Assembly: GCA_964036195.1 (NCBI GenBank)
Contig: OZ038455.1
Location: 11,425,855-11,489,854 of the forward strand
Direction of reading: 5' to 3'
DNA from: Sphaerolaimus hirsutus
Taxonomy: Eukaryota > Nematoda > Chromadorea > Monhysterida > Sphaerolaimidae
Length of the DNA: 64,000 nucleotides
Numbering within the stretch: position 1 is the stretch's first letter; each line of letters begins with the position of its first letter. This document shows positions 51,271-60,549 of the stretch, in pieces. Under the pieces are notes generated by a model. The model ran no database searches. It was not told where the DNA came from and worked only from the letters and a program-made list of their open reading frames with translations. Made by a program: the position numbers and the translations under genes.

Positions 51271-52075
51271 TGTCCAGTTTCCATTGGTAGTGCATGAATT
51301 CCATTGCATAGCATCTTTGCACACCGGATGTGCTGCATTTGTGGTCAATGAATCAAGCCAGATACTGCTTTTTTGTTTGATCTGGCTTCGTTGATTGATA
51401 TTATATGTGCAGTATTTTCATGACATCAGTGAGGAACTCATCATTGCACCCTTGCATAATTCCACTCATCTAATGGGTGGAATAACACAAATGTTGAAAA
51501 CTCAATTTTTCACAAAAATTTATTTATGTTATTGAAAAATGTATGATGGAAAATTGGCGAGCATAAAATAAATTTTATGTTGACTATTCTCTGTTGATCC
51601 GCATTGCATGCAAAAACCAATATTTTATTGTAAGATGATTATTAAAACTCAAATATAATTAGAGGATAATGAAAATTGTGCTGAAATGAAAAATAGTACT
51701 TCAATGTAAAATTGATTATATTAATATGGATGAAGATATAGCTTTGAAGTTTCTCATGAAGTGCTAACAAAACAATCATTTTAATTGTTTGCATTTCATT
51801 TCATTTATAAAAAAAGGTAAATAACAAAGAATAGCTGTTAACATACTGAAACTGTAATGAAAGGCGAAGTTAGAAGGTGTCCAAAAACTGTCTGGAAAAT
51901 CACATAGTCCACTCCCAAGCACCTCCAGACAGAAACCCCTGTTTCGACCCTTTCGAACAGACAGGGGTGAATTTTGGGGCGGGTGCTGCCAGGGTCTCAT
52001 CAGTTTTCTATGTCTAAGCGCCAGGTTTTCTATGTCTAAGCGCAGACTGTACATGAAATGTGGAAGATATCTGAG
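51271..52075. other. No gene recognised
   Basis: AT-rich sequence. A short GC-richer patch (51890-52030) shows no splice-consistent coding reading. Confidence 0.4.
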
Positions 52076-52079
52076 CGCA

Positions 52080-52400
52080 GAGTTGCGAAAGCGTATTTAT
52101 GGTTATTTAAAATACCCAGGTATTTGGGTACTTATACTTCTGCTTACACTTGCGCTTTACAAAATACTCTTACGTTTTGTTACGCTTTCCCGTTCAAAAC
52201 ACGTAGGTATGTACTGTAAAAGCAAAAATATTGTATTGCCTTATAACTGTGTCATATTCAGGGTTGGTTTTATAAAAATTCATTTGAGTAAAATTGTATC
52301 AAAAATTTATTTTATTTTCATTTTATTCTTGTTTCATTTTATTTTATTTCATTTTATTCCCAAAAGTCATTAATAAAATAAAATGACACATTTTACAAAA
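52080..52400. repeat. GAGTTGCGAAAGCG/ACCCAGGTATTT element fragment and TTTTATTTCATT repeat
   Basis: GAGTTGCGAAAGCGTATTTA (52081) with AAATACCCAGGTATTTGGGTA is a CAGAGTTG-type half element. The following TTTTATTTCATTTTATT stretch (52305-52375) matches the flanks of 9730-11310. Confidence 0.45.
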
Positions 52401-52609
52401 TTTTTACAAAAAATCAGAATCATGCATGCAAGGCCAGAAAAATGTTATAATTAGACCTATACATGAAAAACCTGTGACAAATTTTTCCCTTACTTTTCAA
52501 AAGTTGCATGCAGTTGTAGGTGGAAATATGGCTAGCCAGCCATGCGTAAAAACATAATGACAATTTTGTGCAGACACTCCGACGACTCGAGGACGACCAT
52601 GTGTGACCG

Positions 52610-52760
52610 AATGACGGCCCACGGTGCACAGGGAAGTCACAGTGAACGTGCGGTTCGCTGTGCACTGCAAACCCGCCAACGAAGCCACAGCCCCAGGACG
52701 GTACGCCCGAATGGACATTACTGTGGCCATGATTTTGTTAAGTATTTTTCTTTCCGTTAA
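52610..52760 (+). other. Possible short exon, low support
   Basis: A GC-rich island in AT-rich DNA. After GTGCACAG| the plus strand reads 'EVTVNVRFAVHCKPANEATA' and 'PGRYARMDITVAMILLS' without simple-sequence bias. No donor or family was recognised. It could be host coding sequence or the edge of the retroelement LTR. Confidence 0.2.
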
Positions 52761-54199
52761 TTACGTAATTACTTCCCGTGTGATGTTTAATTTTCATTTC
52801 CTGTTTTATTAATTAAGCTAAGTCAGTTACCCGCATTTTAAGTTAATTAAGTGATTACTTTCGTTTTTCTAAATGCACTTTCCAATACATAATTTCGAGT
52901 GTTAATTCCTTTTTCGGTTTTCATCAAGTTTACATATTTGGTCAAAAGGGTGCAGTGTCTGGGAATGGGTTAGAAAAGCTTTAAAGTTTCCTGTTAAGCT
53001 AAAAGGTGTCGACTCTGTTAAACACCTTGGCGCCCCGATAGATAACATTCAGAAAATTCCCCGACCAAGTGCAATTTTTATTTAGGACTAGGTAATGGGT
53101 GGAAAAGTGGCTACACGGCAATTATTGTCGACATGCGACTGCAAGACACATGCAGAGCACAATTTACAGTGAAGAGCACAGCAGTGCCGATTAATTATTC
53201 CCATCACCCAGGGTGATTGGTGAACTTATAAGTGCTAGTGTCTTTGTAGCGTGTGTTCAGGCCCAAAGCTCCAACCCTTACCCGGCAATGCAATAACCTT
53301 GAACAAACCCCCGCAAATGAGCGTTCTTTCTGTGGCCTTGGTCGGGCGCGCTATAAAATATTTTTCACCTAAAGGGGCGCAGGTTGATAACACGTGTCAC
53401 ACCACTTGCTCTAAAAATGTACCGTAACCCTTGAATAGAAACCCAGTTTATGACACTCACCTCTGAGGTAATTTGTATTTTAATTGCGTCATTGTTAATT
53501 ACAGTTATTTCACGTTTGGTTTAATTCACGTTTGCGTCTTTTTTCTTATTTAATTATTTACTTTCCCACATTTAATTAATTTGCTCGTGCCTTGTACGCT
53601 ACGTTAATGGTTTTCCAGTGATCATTGGTTTCGCTTTATACTTCTTTCATTACGGTTAATTGTTGTGTCTCAGATTTAGTATTCATTTCTATTATGGTAG
53701 ATTTTTGGTGATTATAAAACGCGCTGATTTTACATTTTTTCACCCACTAGAGGCTATACGACTCACTTGAGCTATTGTGAAATTGACTCTGATTATATTG
53801 CTAAATAAAGTTTCCCGTGAATCCAACTTGGTCCCCCTGAAGCATACTAACTGCTTGAATTTTATTTTGAATTTTATTAATTACGGCTTTTATTTTATTT
53901 ACGGCTTATTAACAAGTAATCGAAGTAAACCGCCGGCTGCAGTTACGAAAAGGATTGGTAAGTTGCCATGTCCGTCCTCGGGAACTGTCAGGACCCCAAG
54001 GGGTACTGGCGCTGTTCCTGATTTGCGTGTTAAATCCCCGTACCATAAAAACCAACATTTATCTAATTACGCACGCAATTAAAAGCGCAAAGGGACCGGA
54101 ATTTACAATTCTCCACCGCGGCAAAATCGACGAGTGGCGTATTTTTGTGGTAAAAACGGAAACTAGTAAAATTAGTAAAAACGTAAAATATCTGACAAC
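52760..54199 (+). other. Probable 5' LTR/leader of the second env-bearing element
   Basis: Non-coding, AT-rich sequence directly upstream of a primer-binding-like TGGTAGCG at 54200. TTAATTA-rich style resembles the stretch after integrase (63269-63495). The matching 3' LTR would be beyond the window, so the LTR limits cannot be set from a repeat. Confidence 0.35.
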
Positions 54200-54217
54200 T
54201 GGTAGCGTAGCGAGTGG
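54200..54217 (+). other. Candidate primer-binding site
   Basis: TGGTAGCGTAGCGAGTGG lies 56 bases before the first gag-frame codons and begins with the same TGGTAGCG as the BEL/Pao site at 13571. CTGACA just before it would suit an LTR end in CA. Confidence 0.4.
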
Positions 54218-54255
54218 TTTCCTAAGCAAGCCATAAAGTTTTCTGTCCGGGGCGC

Positions 54256-55035
54256 TTGATCAACGCCTCTACAAAAAACGGCTTCACGGATAACGAATCA
54301 CCCCAAAGGGAATTGAGATCGAGGGGGCCAGCAAGCTTACAAGGGGACACCATAGAACAAGTTTGGCACGCTGCGTTGGAGAAGCAAAAACAAGCACGAA
54401 GGCGCGCGCGACAACAAAAGGCTGGGCAAGAAGTGGACGCACAACTTGCTGCAGCTGAGAGTCAAGCAGAAGACAGTGAGTCGAACGATTCGGTTAACCC
54501 TGAAACAGACGCACCGGAAGCGCTAGAGGAGAGTGAAAGTCAACGCTGGTCTGGACAGACAGCTAAGGATACACCGGTAATCAGGTTATCAACGGTTGAA
54601 GGCGCAGGGCCCGCGCCAGACAGTTTTAGTCAGTGGAAAATGCCAGCTGTACCGGCAGCGGCACGGCAGCTAACGTCCAGTGCAGAAGCTGAAGAAGCGC
54701 CTGGGACAAGTAGACAAGCTGCAGGAAAGGAAGCAGGAAAGACAGGTAAGTGGTCTAAGCTTCGAAGGACATTGGGTTGGAGCGCGGGCAGCTCATCCAT
54801 ATCGCCTGGAGTGCGATCGGGTTCTGAAGTCGGTTCAGATGGATACGTTGGTGACAGCGAGCCTCTAGGGCAGCCGTCGATCCAACGTGATTATCCCTTG
54901 ATTGCAGCTGAGCTTGGAGCTACTGCAGATCAATTTCCCGTGATTGAAAATGATAATAGACCTGGACCTGGTGCAAGTAACGCCGTCCTGTGCACAAAAA
55001 AGCATGTGAAGCTGCAAAGAAATGGGCAAACATGA
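54256..55035 (+). CDS. N-terminal Gag region of the Gypsy-like element
   Basis: An open frame of 259 codons that starts inside the leader (non-ATG first codon TTG at 54256). The protein is hydrophilic, with an Ala/Arg/Gln-rich helix ('EKQKQARRRARQQKAGQEVD'), then acidic and Ser/Pro-rich segments. It has no recognised domain, as expected of a matrix-like or N-terminal Gag extension. At 54996-55002 it meets A-AAA-AAG, and the other frame continues into the capsid part; this frame closes eleven codons later at 55033-55035. Confidence 0.6.
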   Translation: MINASTKNGFTDNESPQRELRSRGPASLQGDTIEQVWHAALEKQKQARRRARQQKAGQEVDAQLAAAESQAEDSESNDSVNPETDAPEALEESESQRWSGQTAKDTPVIRLSTVEGAGPAPDSFSQWKMPAVPAAARQLTSSAEAEEAPGTSRQAAGKEAGKTGKWSKLRRTLGWSAGSSSISPGVRSGSEVGSDGYVGDSEPLGQPSIQRDYPLIAAELGATADQFPVIENDNRPGPGASNAVLCTKKHVKLQRNGQT

Positions 55036-56279
55036 TGAGTCAGGCGAGACCGGTTGGCGCATTTTCACAGAATGGTGAAGCAGGGGACTTGCGCATGGTG
55101 GCACTAATTAAAACTGCTATGAATTTATGGGGAAGTGACCCAGTGGCCGAGGTACCTAGGGTGGAACATTATTTGAGGGAATTCGAAGCGCACCACAGCT
55201 TACATAGCGACGATGTAGCTGATCTGGCGACTGCGTACCAGCAGTATAATCAAGCCCTACAAAATCAGAATGCAACGCTGGGGGGAAATTCACTGGCCAG
55301 TGGTCAGCAGCCGATAGTGCTGACCAATGGTCAAGCAGCGCCCTTACAATCATCAACGGCACCAGCGGCGCCCCCGTCGGCAGCTGGAACAAATCAGGTG
55401 AGAACGGTTACGCAGCGACGCACTCGATCCCGCTCGCCGGCGTCCTCAAGAAGCTTGTCAGCTGCATCTGAAGTGGCAAGGCCCACGGACCCGGGACAAA
55501 ATTGGCAATTAGAACAAAGCAATGCGGCAGTCATTACAGCCCTAGCACAACAATGTGGATATTTTCGCAGCAAACCAAATGAGGGTTTCAGGGAGTGGAG
55601 AAGGAGCTGGGACACGGTATGTGATGCGCTGCGCATAAAATTACAGGAGCGGAAGCCGCTGGTAAAATTGTTTTTGAAAGGCAGTGCCAGAGCCATTTTC
55701 AACACTCGATACAGAGAATTGCGCGACCTGAACTACAAGGACATGATGCAAGCACTGGAGAAGTTCTATGAAAATCCAAATGATAAGCACCATGCACAGA
55801 GAGAGATTTTTGAGACGCAACAGGGCGCAGATGAGTCGGTACTGGAATGGGCGGTACGTTTGGAAAAATTGATAAAACGCGCCTATCCAGGCATGGGTCA
55901 TGAAAAACGAGGTGACACATGCATGATAAAATTCCATGGAGGACTGAGAAATGAGATTCGGCGCAATGTACCTGTCACGGCTTCTATCACCTGGAAGGAG
56001 ATGGTTGACAACGCACGTGCGCAGGAGAGCTTTCTGGAAGCAGAACAGAGCCAGAATAAGGGAGAAAAATCCAAACAGGATGTGGTTGCCAGCGCTACCG
56101 ACAAGGTGATGGACAGGTTGATGGCTCTAAACATGCCCGCCATGGCTGGACTGCCGTCCCAGGCCGACAAGACGTTAGAGACAATGGAACAGAAAATGAC
56201 TGAGAGTGTTGCCAAATTTGACTCTGTGCACCAAGAGATAGCGAAGAAATTAGCGCAACTGGGCGCGTTGGAAGGTTAA
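54990..56279 (+). CDS. Gag capsid region of the Gypsy-like element
   Basis: A frame of 429 codons overlapping the end of the N-terminal Gag frame, offset by one base. After a Gln/Ala/Ser-rich linker it contains 'GYFRSKPNEGFREWRRSWDT', 'LFLKGSARAIFNTRY', 'MMQALEKFYENPNDKHHAQR' and 'GADESVLEWAVRLEKLIKRA'. These resemble the retrotransposon Gag capsid (Gag_2/retrotrans_gag type) with its W...L.G.A...Y...L...F order. It ends at TAA 56277-56279, after which the same frame stays open into the zinc knuckle. Confidence 0.75.
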   Translation: MHKKACEAAKKWANMMSQARPVGAFSQNGEAGDLRMVALIKTAMNLWGSDPVAEVPRVEHYLREFEAHHSLHSDDVADLATAYQQYNQALQNQNATLGGNSLASGQQPIVLTNGQAAPLQSSTAPAAPPSAAGTNQVRTVTQRRTRSRSPASSRSLSAASEVARPTDPGQNWQLEQSNAAVITALAQQCGYFRSKPNEGFREWRRSWDTVCDALRIKLQERKPLVKLFLKGSARAIFNTRYRELRDLNYKDMMQALEKFYENPNDKHHAQREIFETQQGADESVLEWAVRLEKLIKRAYPGMGHEKRGDTCMIKFHGGLRNEIRRNVPVTASITWKEMVDNARAQESFLEAEQSQNKGEKSKQDVVASATDKVMDRLMALNMPAMAGLPSQADKTLETMEQKMTESVAKFDSVHQEIAKKLAQLGALEG

Positions 56280-57452
56280 CTTTTGGGATTGAATAGGGAC
56301 CCCCCTAAATTGCCCCCACGCAAATTTGACAAAGGATGTTGGGAATGTGGCTCTGAAGAACACATCAGATATGAATGTCCCAAACTCACCCCAGAACAAA
56401 GGGAACAGTACTTTAAAAGGAGCCGCGGCGGCGGAGCATCCAGAGGAAATGGACGCGGGCGCGGCGGAGGACAACGTGGTGGCTATCAGAGAAATGACCA
56501 AGCCCAAGCGATGCAGCCAGGTATGATGCCCATGCAATATGCATATCCACAGTGGCAACCAGCTCAGCCGATGCCTGTGCAGCCAGCGCAGACGGTACAG
56601 AGGGCTGGTGATATGAACATGCAACCGCAGATGATGGCATATCAAACGCCGCCGGCCAACTGGATGGCTATGGGACCAGATGGGCGCATGCAACAATATA
56701 ACATGCAACCAGTACAGGTAAGTAACCCCCACGTAGAGTCGTTGAACCCCACACGAGTGACCAGTACGACTGGAATGACCATGCAGGTGCGCGAAGATGA
56801 TCGCTGCATGATGACACGTCCCGTTAATAAATTTATCCCTGTGATGCAAGGTTTGGAATTAGAAGCAGAGGAACCTGACGAACTGGAACCCGAAGAACCG
56901 CAGCGCACTGCGGGAATGCATGTGCTCGCGCAAGAGCGTGAATTCTGGATCAAACCATGGGCATACATGCGAACCGAAAAAGGTTATTTGTTTCGAACTA
57001 CCTGGTTGGCCTTTTTGCGCAGGATCGGAATGCATGATTTGAGAGAAACGGACTGTACGCTGTGCCCTGCAGACGACCACTCGGACACGCTGACTGAGGT
57101 GCCCCTGGACGTACTCATGAACATCAGTCTGGACCCGTTTTTGTACGCCACGCCGGCCGCTCTGCCGCCGCGTACTGGATCCAGCAACCAAATAGACAGG
57201 TATATGGGTTTTCTGTCTACTGAGGAAGGGGTGCGCCCCGCGCCGCGCGCGTACTCAGAACCCCCCTACATGCCCCAGGTCGCACAGTCACTGTTTTTTG
57301 TATTGGCAGTTGGGTTAATTATAATGGGATTAGCCTTATTACCGGGCGCGGGCGCGACTACCATGCCCTCGTTTCCATTGCTATGCAGTGACTTGACGGA
57401 CCACTACGATTTATACACGTACCCCCCCTACCAAATTGCACGGCCATTGTAG
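56280..57452 (+). CDS. CCHC nucleocapsid, Met/Gln-rich linker and start of Env
   Basis: In the same frame as the capsid ORF after its TAA. A single zinc knuckle 'CWECGSEEHIRYEC' (56338-56379) and an Arg/Gly-rich stretch (56415-56490) form a nucleocapsid. A long Met/Gln/Pro-rich linker follows. From 57286 it reads 'VAQSLFFVLAVGLIIMGLAL', a signal-peptide-like helix comparable in position to the leader of the BEL/Pao Env. The frame closes at 57450-57452, just after a seven-C run (57422-57428); a different frame then carries on with the glycoprotein. Confidence 0.7.
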   Translation, partial: LLGLNRDPPKLPPRKFDKGCWECGSEEHIRYECPKLTPEQREQYFKRSRGGGASRGNGRGRGGGQRGGYQRNDQAQAMQPGMMPMQYAYPQWQPAQPMPVQPAQTVQRAGDMNMQPQMMAYQTPPANWMAMGPDGRMQQYNMQPVQVSNPHVESLNPTRVTSTTGMTMQVREDDRCMMTRPVNKFIPVMQGLELEAEEPDELEPEEPQRTAGMHVLAQEREFWIKPWAYMRTEKGYLFRTTWLAFLRRIGMHDLRETDCTLCPADDHSDTLTEVPLDVLMNISLDPFLYATPAALPPRTGSSNQIDRYMGFLSTEEGVRPAPRAYSEPPYMPQVAQSLFFVLAVGLIIMGLALLPGAGATTMPSFPLLCSDLTDHYDLYTYPPYQIARPL

Positions 57453-57829
57453 ACACTACGGCGTCATTAGAACGGCCACGAAAATTGACACTGACAATTT
57501 ACAAGCGAAATATGGTAGAATATCGTGCAGCAGCACACAGGTGTGTGGCCTCTACCAGAACTGCAAGGACGTATCAGAACTTCTGGGGCGACGTCACGCT
57601 GGAAAAGTTTGATTCTAACCCCCGATCTGTGGGCGCCGCCGAATGCGAAGGCATGATTAAATATCACAAATGCAATGATGGGCCCATGACTCCTGTGAAT
57701 GACCTGGACAACGCATGGGAAACGCAATACCCCACCAATGTTAGTTATTCAGGACATGGATTGTATTGTTGCAAATGGGTAATTGAAATGACGCCACACT
57801 GTGGGCTGTTTCGCGGGAAGTACGAATGA
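57429..57829 (+). CDS. Envelope-like glycoprotein, N-terminal segment
   Basis: Open in the frame that starts at the C-run. It carries R-C (57541), F-W-G-D (57581-57592), an A-x-C (57644), and C-C (57767-57772) followed by a cysteine near 57800. These match, in order and rough spacing, the R-C, F-W-G, A-C and C-C landmarks of the BEL/Pao Env (20787-21003). It ends at TGA 57827-57829, overlapping the ATG of the next segment (ATGA). Confidence 0.65.
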
Positions 57830-59418
57830 GATATGGAGCCAACACCATGCAAAGCACGCTGGGTGAGGTCAGCAAGTGCAATTATGAAATGGGTGCATGT
57901 ACGCTAGAAGACGGCAGCCAATTGACATGGAAACCAAACCCGAAGGCGGAATGTCCATATGAAAAATGGCGTGAAATGCATGGACGCATTAGACAGGATA
58001 TCTGGCTAGCCGATGATCATACGTTATCACTGTCTTTCAGAGCGCATGAAGAGGTTGAATCATGTGGCATCAAATTATGGAAATCAGATCAGGATATCGT
58101 AGTGGCACCATTTGAAAAAGCAGTGATTCGAAGCGTCAGACAAAAAAGAGCGCAAGGTCGACCCACGCTGGGGATAGTGAGCGCAGGACAATTAGCAGCC
58201 AGCATGCAGGCGGTGTACGAAACAGCAGAACAAACCATGCGTGCCCAGGCCGTAGCCACCTGCAAGAATGTGCAACACTTCCAAGAATTTGTGCGCCTGG
58301 CTATGAGTGAACATGCAACTACGACAGCCCGCTGGTACATGAATGATAATGAAATAATTGCTAAACCTGCGCCGGACGGATTTTTGGTTCACAAATGTTT
58401 CGCGGTAAAAACGTACAAGATAATGAAAGAGGAAAAGTCCCCAGAATGTTATGAAACAGTACCTGTGCAAGTTCGTGTGCATGGGCAGAATGTGACCTTA
58501 CACATGAACAGGTTTACAAACATTTTGCACTTTCAAGCGATCCCGGGATCATGCACCAATGCGCACAATCGTGTGGTAATGTTAAATGGACAATGGTACA
58601 ACTACCTGCCGGAGGTAGGCGGCCTGGAACACTTACCCATGTATAACACACACAGTTTCCCGCAGAAATGGCAACAGGAAAAGGTTAAGGATGTGCACCA
58701 TCAGATTTTTGCCGCCACGACCATGTACAATTTGTCAGAATTATTGCCGACAACCACCCTAAACGACGTATGGCACGCATATTCGATTGTGCGACAAATT
58801 ACGCAGGGGGCGGAGCCGAAGGTGGAATCTCACATGCAAAGGCATCGAACCTTGGCAAAATCGGTATTGGCACTGGGATGGTGGGATTTTGACACCTGGC
58901 GCACCTGGCTACAAGTATGGATTTACCTGATATGTGCACTAGTCACCATGCAATATTTACTAGCCGCGCTCATGGCTGCAGCGCTGGAAATGGCCGTGAC
59001 TTTGGTGAACCGGGCAAAGGAAAAAATAAAAAAACGACCAAAGACAGGAGAAAAGTCAAATATCATCGTCGAACTGGCTGAGGACCGCCCTAGCGAACAG
59101 GTAAAGGTAAGAACGGTAATTAACCCGTGCGTGGGAATGCCAAATGGCATGCCCGCACTCACGGGCGCGCGTCGTTTTCCCGCTATACAATACAGTATCA
59201 ACAGAAAATGCGATCTGGAAGAAGAATCGGTGTGCATGATCACTTTCTCGCCGGAAGAAAGAGACAACATACATCAAGTAGCCAATCGACGTGAAGAAAT
59301 TGTGCATGTGTACTACAGTCCGTCCATTACCATAACCATCGATGGGAAAGAATATCGAAGGTGTCTACTGGACACAGGCGCCATGCGTTCATTATGCAAC
59401 AGAGATGTGCTGATGTGA
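57826..59418 (+). CDS. Envelope-like glycoprotein, main segment, fused to the protease N-terminus
   Basis: 530 codons from ATG 57826. The ectodomain has C-x(5)-G-x-C ('CNYEMGAC', 57880), 'SQLTW' and C-P-Y-E (57949), a C-x(n)-C block (58399-58450), and C-T-N then 'LNGQWYNYL' (58552-58610), each with a counterpart in the BEL/Pao Env. A transmembrane stretch follows at about 58915-59005 ('WIYLICALVTMQYLLAALMA'), then a basic cytosolic segment. The same frame then reads 'YRRCLLDTGAMRSLCNRD' (59353-59406), the active site of a retroviral-type aspartic protease, and ends at TGA 59416-59418. Env would be a membrane glycoprotein on particles or on the host cell. Being upstream of and in frame with the protease is unusual. 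Confidence 0.75.
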   Translation: MRYGANTMQSTLGEVSKCNYEMGACTLEDGSQLTWKPNPKAECPYEKWREMHGRIRQDIWLADDHTLSLSFRAHEEVESCGIKLWKSDQDIVVAPFEKAVIRSVRQKRAQGRPTLGIVSAGQLAASMQAVYETAEQTMRAQAVATCKNVQHFQEFVRLAMSEHATTTARWYMNDNEIIAKPAPDGFLVHKCFAVKTYKIMKEEKSPECYETVPVQVRVHGQNVTLHMNRFTNILHFQAIPGSCTNAHNRVVMLNGQWYNYLPEVGGLEHLPMYNTHSFPQKWQQEKVKDVHHQIFAATTMYNLSELLPTTTLNDVWHAYSIVRQITQGAEPKVESHMQRHRTLAKSVLALGWWDFDTWRTWLQVWIYLICALVTMQYLLAALMAAALEMAVTLVNRAKEKIKKRPKTGEKSNIIVELAEDRPSEQVKVRTVINPCVGMPNGMPALTGARRFPAIQYSINRKCDLEEESVCMITFSPEERDNIHQVANRREEIVHVYYSPSITITIDGKEYRRCLLDTGAMRSLCNRDVLM

Positions 59419-60549
59419 CACAAGGAAAAGGCTACTAAGCATGATGAGGTTTCGCCTATTGGAGCCCTCAGGTGTGCAGCAGACTCGAAACTTTTGGTAT
59501 TGGGACAGATGGAAATACCGGTAACGATGGGAAACCACACTTTCGGGATTGTGTTTCAGGCGGTGAATGGATTAGCTGGTGAAATTCTAATTGGCGCCGA
59601 TGTCTTGCGGCACATGGTAGTGGATCTACCTGCAAGGGAACTACGGATCCCTACGGCTAACGCGATAATCCCATTTGACAACCCCGACCCGGAAGTGCAG
59701 CAGCGCAGAATTTACGCTATTGTGAACGAAAAGATAGAAATTCTGGCTAGACATGAAGCGCTAGTAACGGCGAAATTATCTGCCCCCATGGATGAAAAGT
59801 TATTTACTGTCATGGGATTGGATACGGTCAGCGAACGCTGTGGAGTTATGGCTGCTTCAGCGGCCTATGAAACCAATGCCCCTGTGTTTCAGGTGAGATG
59901 TGCAAATGTACGAAATCAGCCCGTAGTGCTACAGGTAGGACAGCGCATTGCAGTGGTCGAGCCAGTGGACTGCGTGCTGAAGGTGAAACCTGGAGACCCC
60001 CCCGCTGAATGGGTGAAGCAGTGTTATGACAGAGATGTGTGTCGGCAAGTTCAAGCAACTGAACCTCCCCCCAAAGTAGCCGAAGACAAATTAGGACCCC
60101 CACTGCAAGTTGCATGCCCAGACGGACACGTAATGGAATTTACAGTGCCAGAAACTTTGACGGACGAACGCAGAGAGGAACTGAAAAAGGTGATTTTGCA
60201 GTACAAAGAAGCTTTTGCTCGACACAAGTATGACATCGGCTACAGCGAATTAGTGGACTACCGGTTGCAACTAGTGGACAAAAAACCAATTGCCTGCAGA
60301 ATGTACCGATTGAGTCTGGATGATCAGCAATACTTAGAAAATCATTTGAGATGCCTCATTGAGCACGACATAGTGGAACCCAGTACGAGCCCGTATTGTG
60401 CCCCCACGCTGGTGGTATCCAAACCGGATGGAGCAAAGCGGATGGTAATTGATTACAGACGCCTGAACGCTGTTTTGCACGCTCCCCAATTCCCATTACC
60501 CCGCTTAGATGAAACAGTCGAATCTTTATGTAGCTGCAAGTATTTTTAG
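59419..60549 (+). CDS. Protease C-terminus, linker and RT N-terminus of the Gypsy-like element
   Basis: The same frame as the preceding segment continues after its TGA. 'GEILIGADVLRHMVVDLPAR' (59578-59637) is the second half of the protease fold (I-[LI]-G-x-[DN] motif). A linker follows, then the RT fingers: 'SELVDYRLQLVDKKPIACRM', 'HDIVEPSTSPYCAPTLVVSK' and 'GAKRMVIDYRRLNAVL'. The frame closes at 60547-60549 inside RT, within a T-run at 60542-60546; another frame carries the rest. Confidence 0.75.
   Translation, partial: HKEKATKHDEVSPIGALRCAADSKLLVLGQMEIPVTMGNHTFGIVFQAVNGLAGEILIGADVLRHMVVDLPARELRIPTANAIIPFDNPDPEVQQRRIYAIVNEKIEILARHEALVTAKLSAPMDEKLFTVMGLDTVSERCGVMAASAAYETNAPVFQVRCANVRNQPVVLQVGQRIAVVEPVDCVLKVKPGDPPAEWVKQCYDRDVCRQVQATEPPPKVAEDKLGPPLQVACPDGHVMEFTVPETLTDERREELKKVILQYKEAFARHKYDIGYSELVDYRLQLVDKKPIACRMYRLSLDDQQYLENHLRCLIEHDIVEPSTSPYCAPTLVVSKPDGAKRMVIDYRRLNAVLHAPQFPLPRLDETVESLCSCKYF

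Noticed and set aside
53028-53045. TGGCGCCCCGATAGATAA as the primer-binding site of the Gypsy-like element
   Set aside because: It begins like the lysine-tRNA site of retroviruses but is 1.2 kb from gag. TGGTAGCG at 54200 sits directly before gag and is preceded by CTGACA. Not settled without the 3' LTR.
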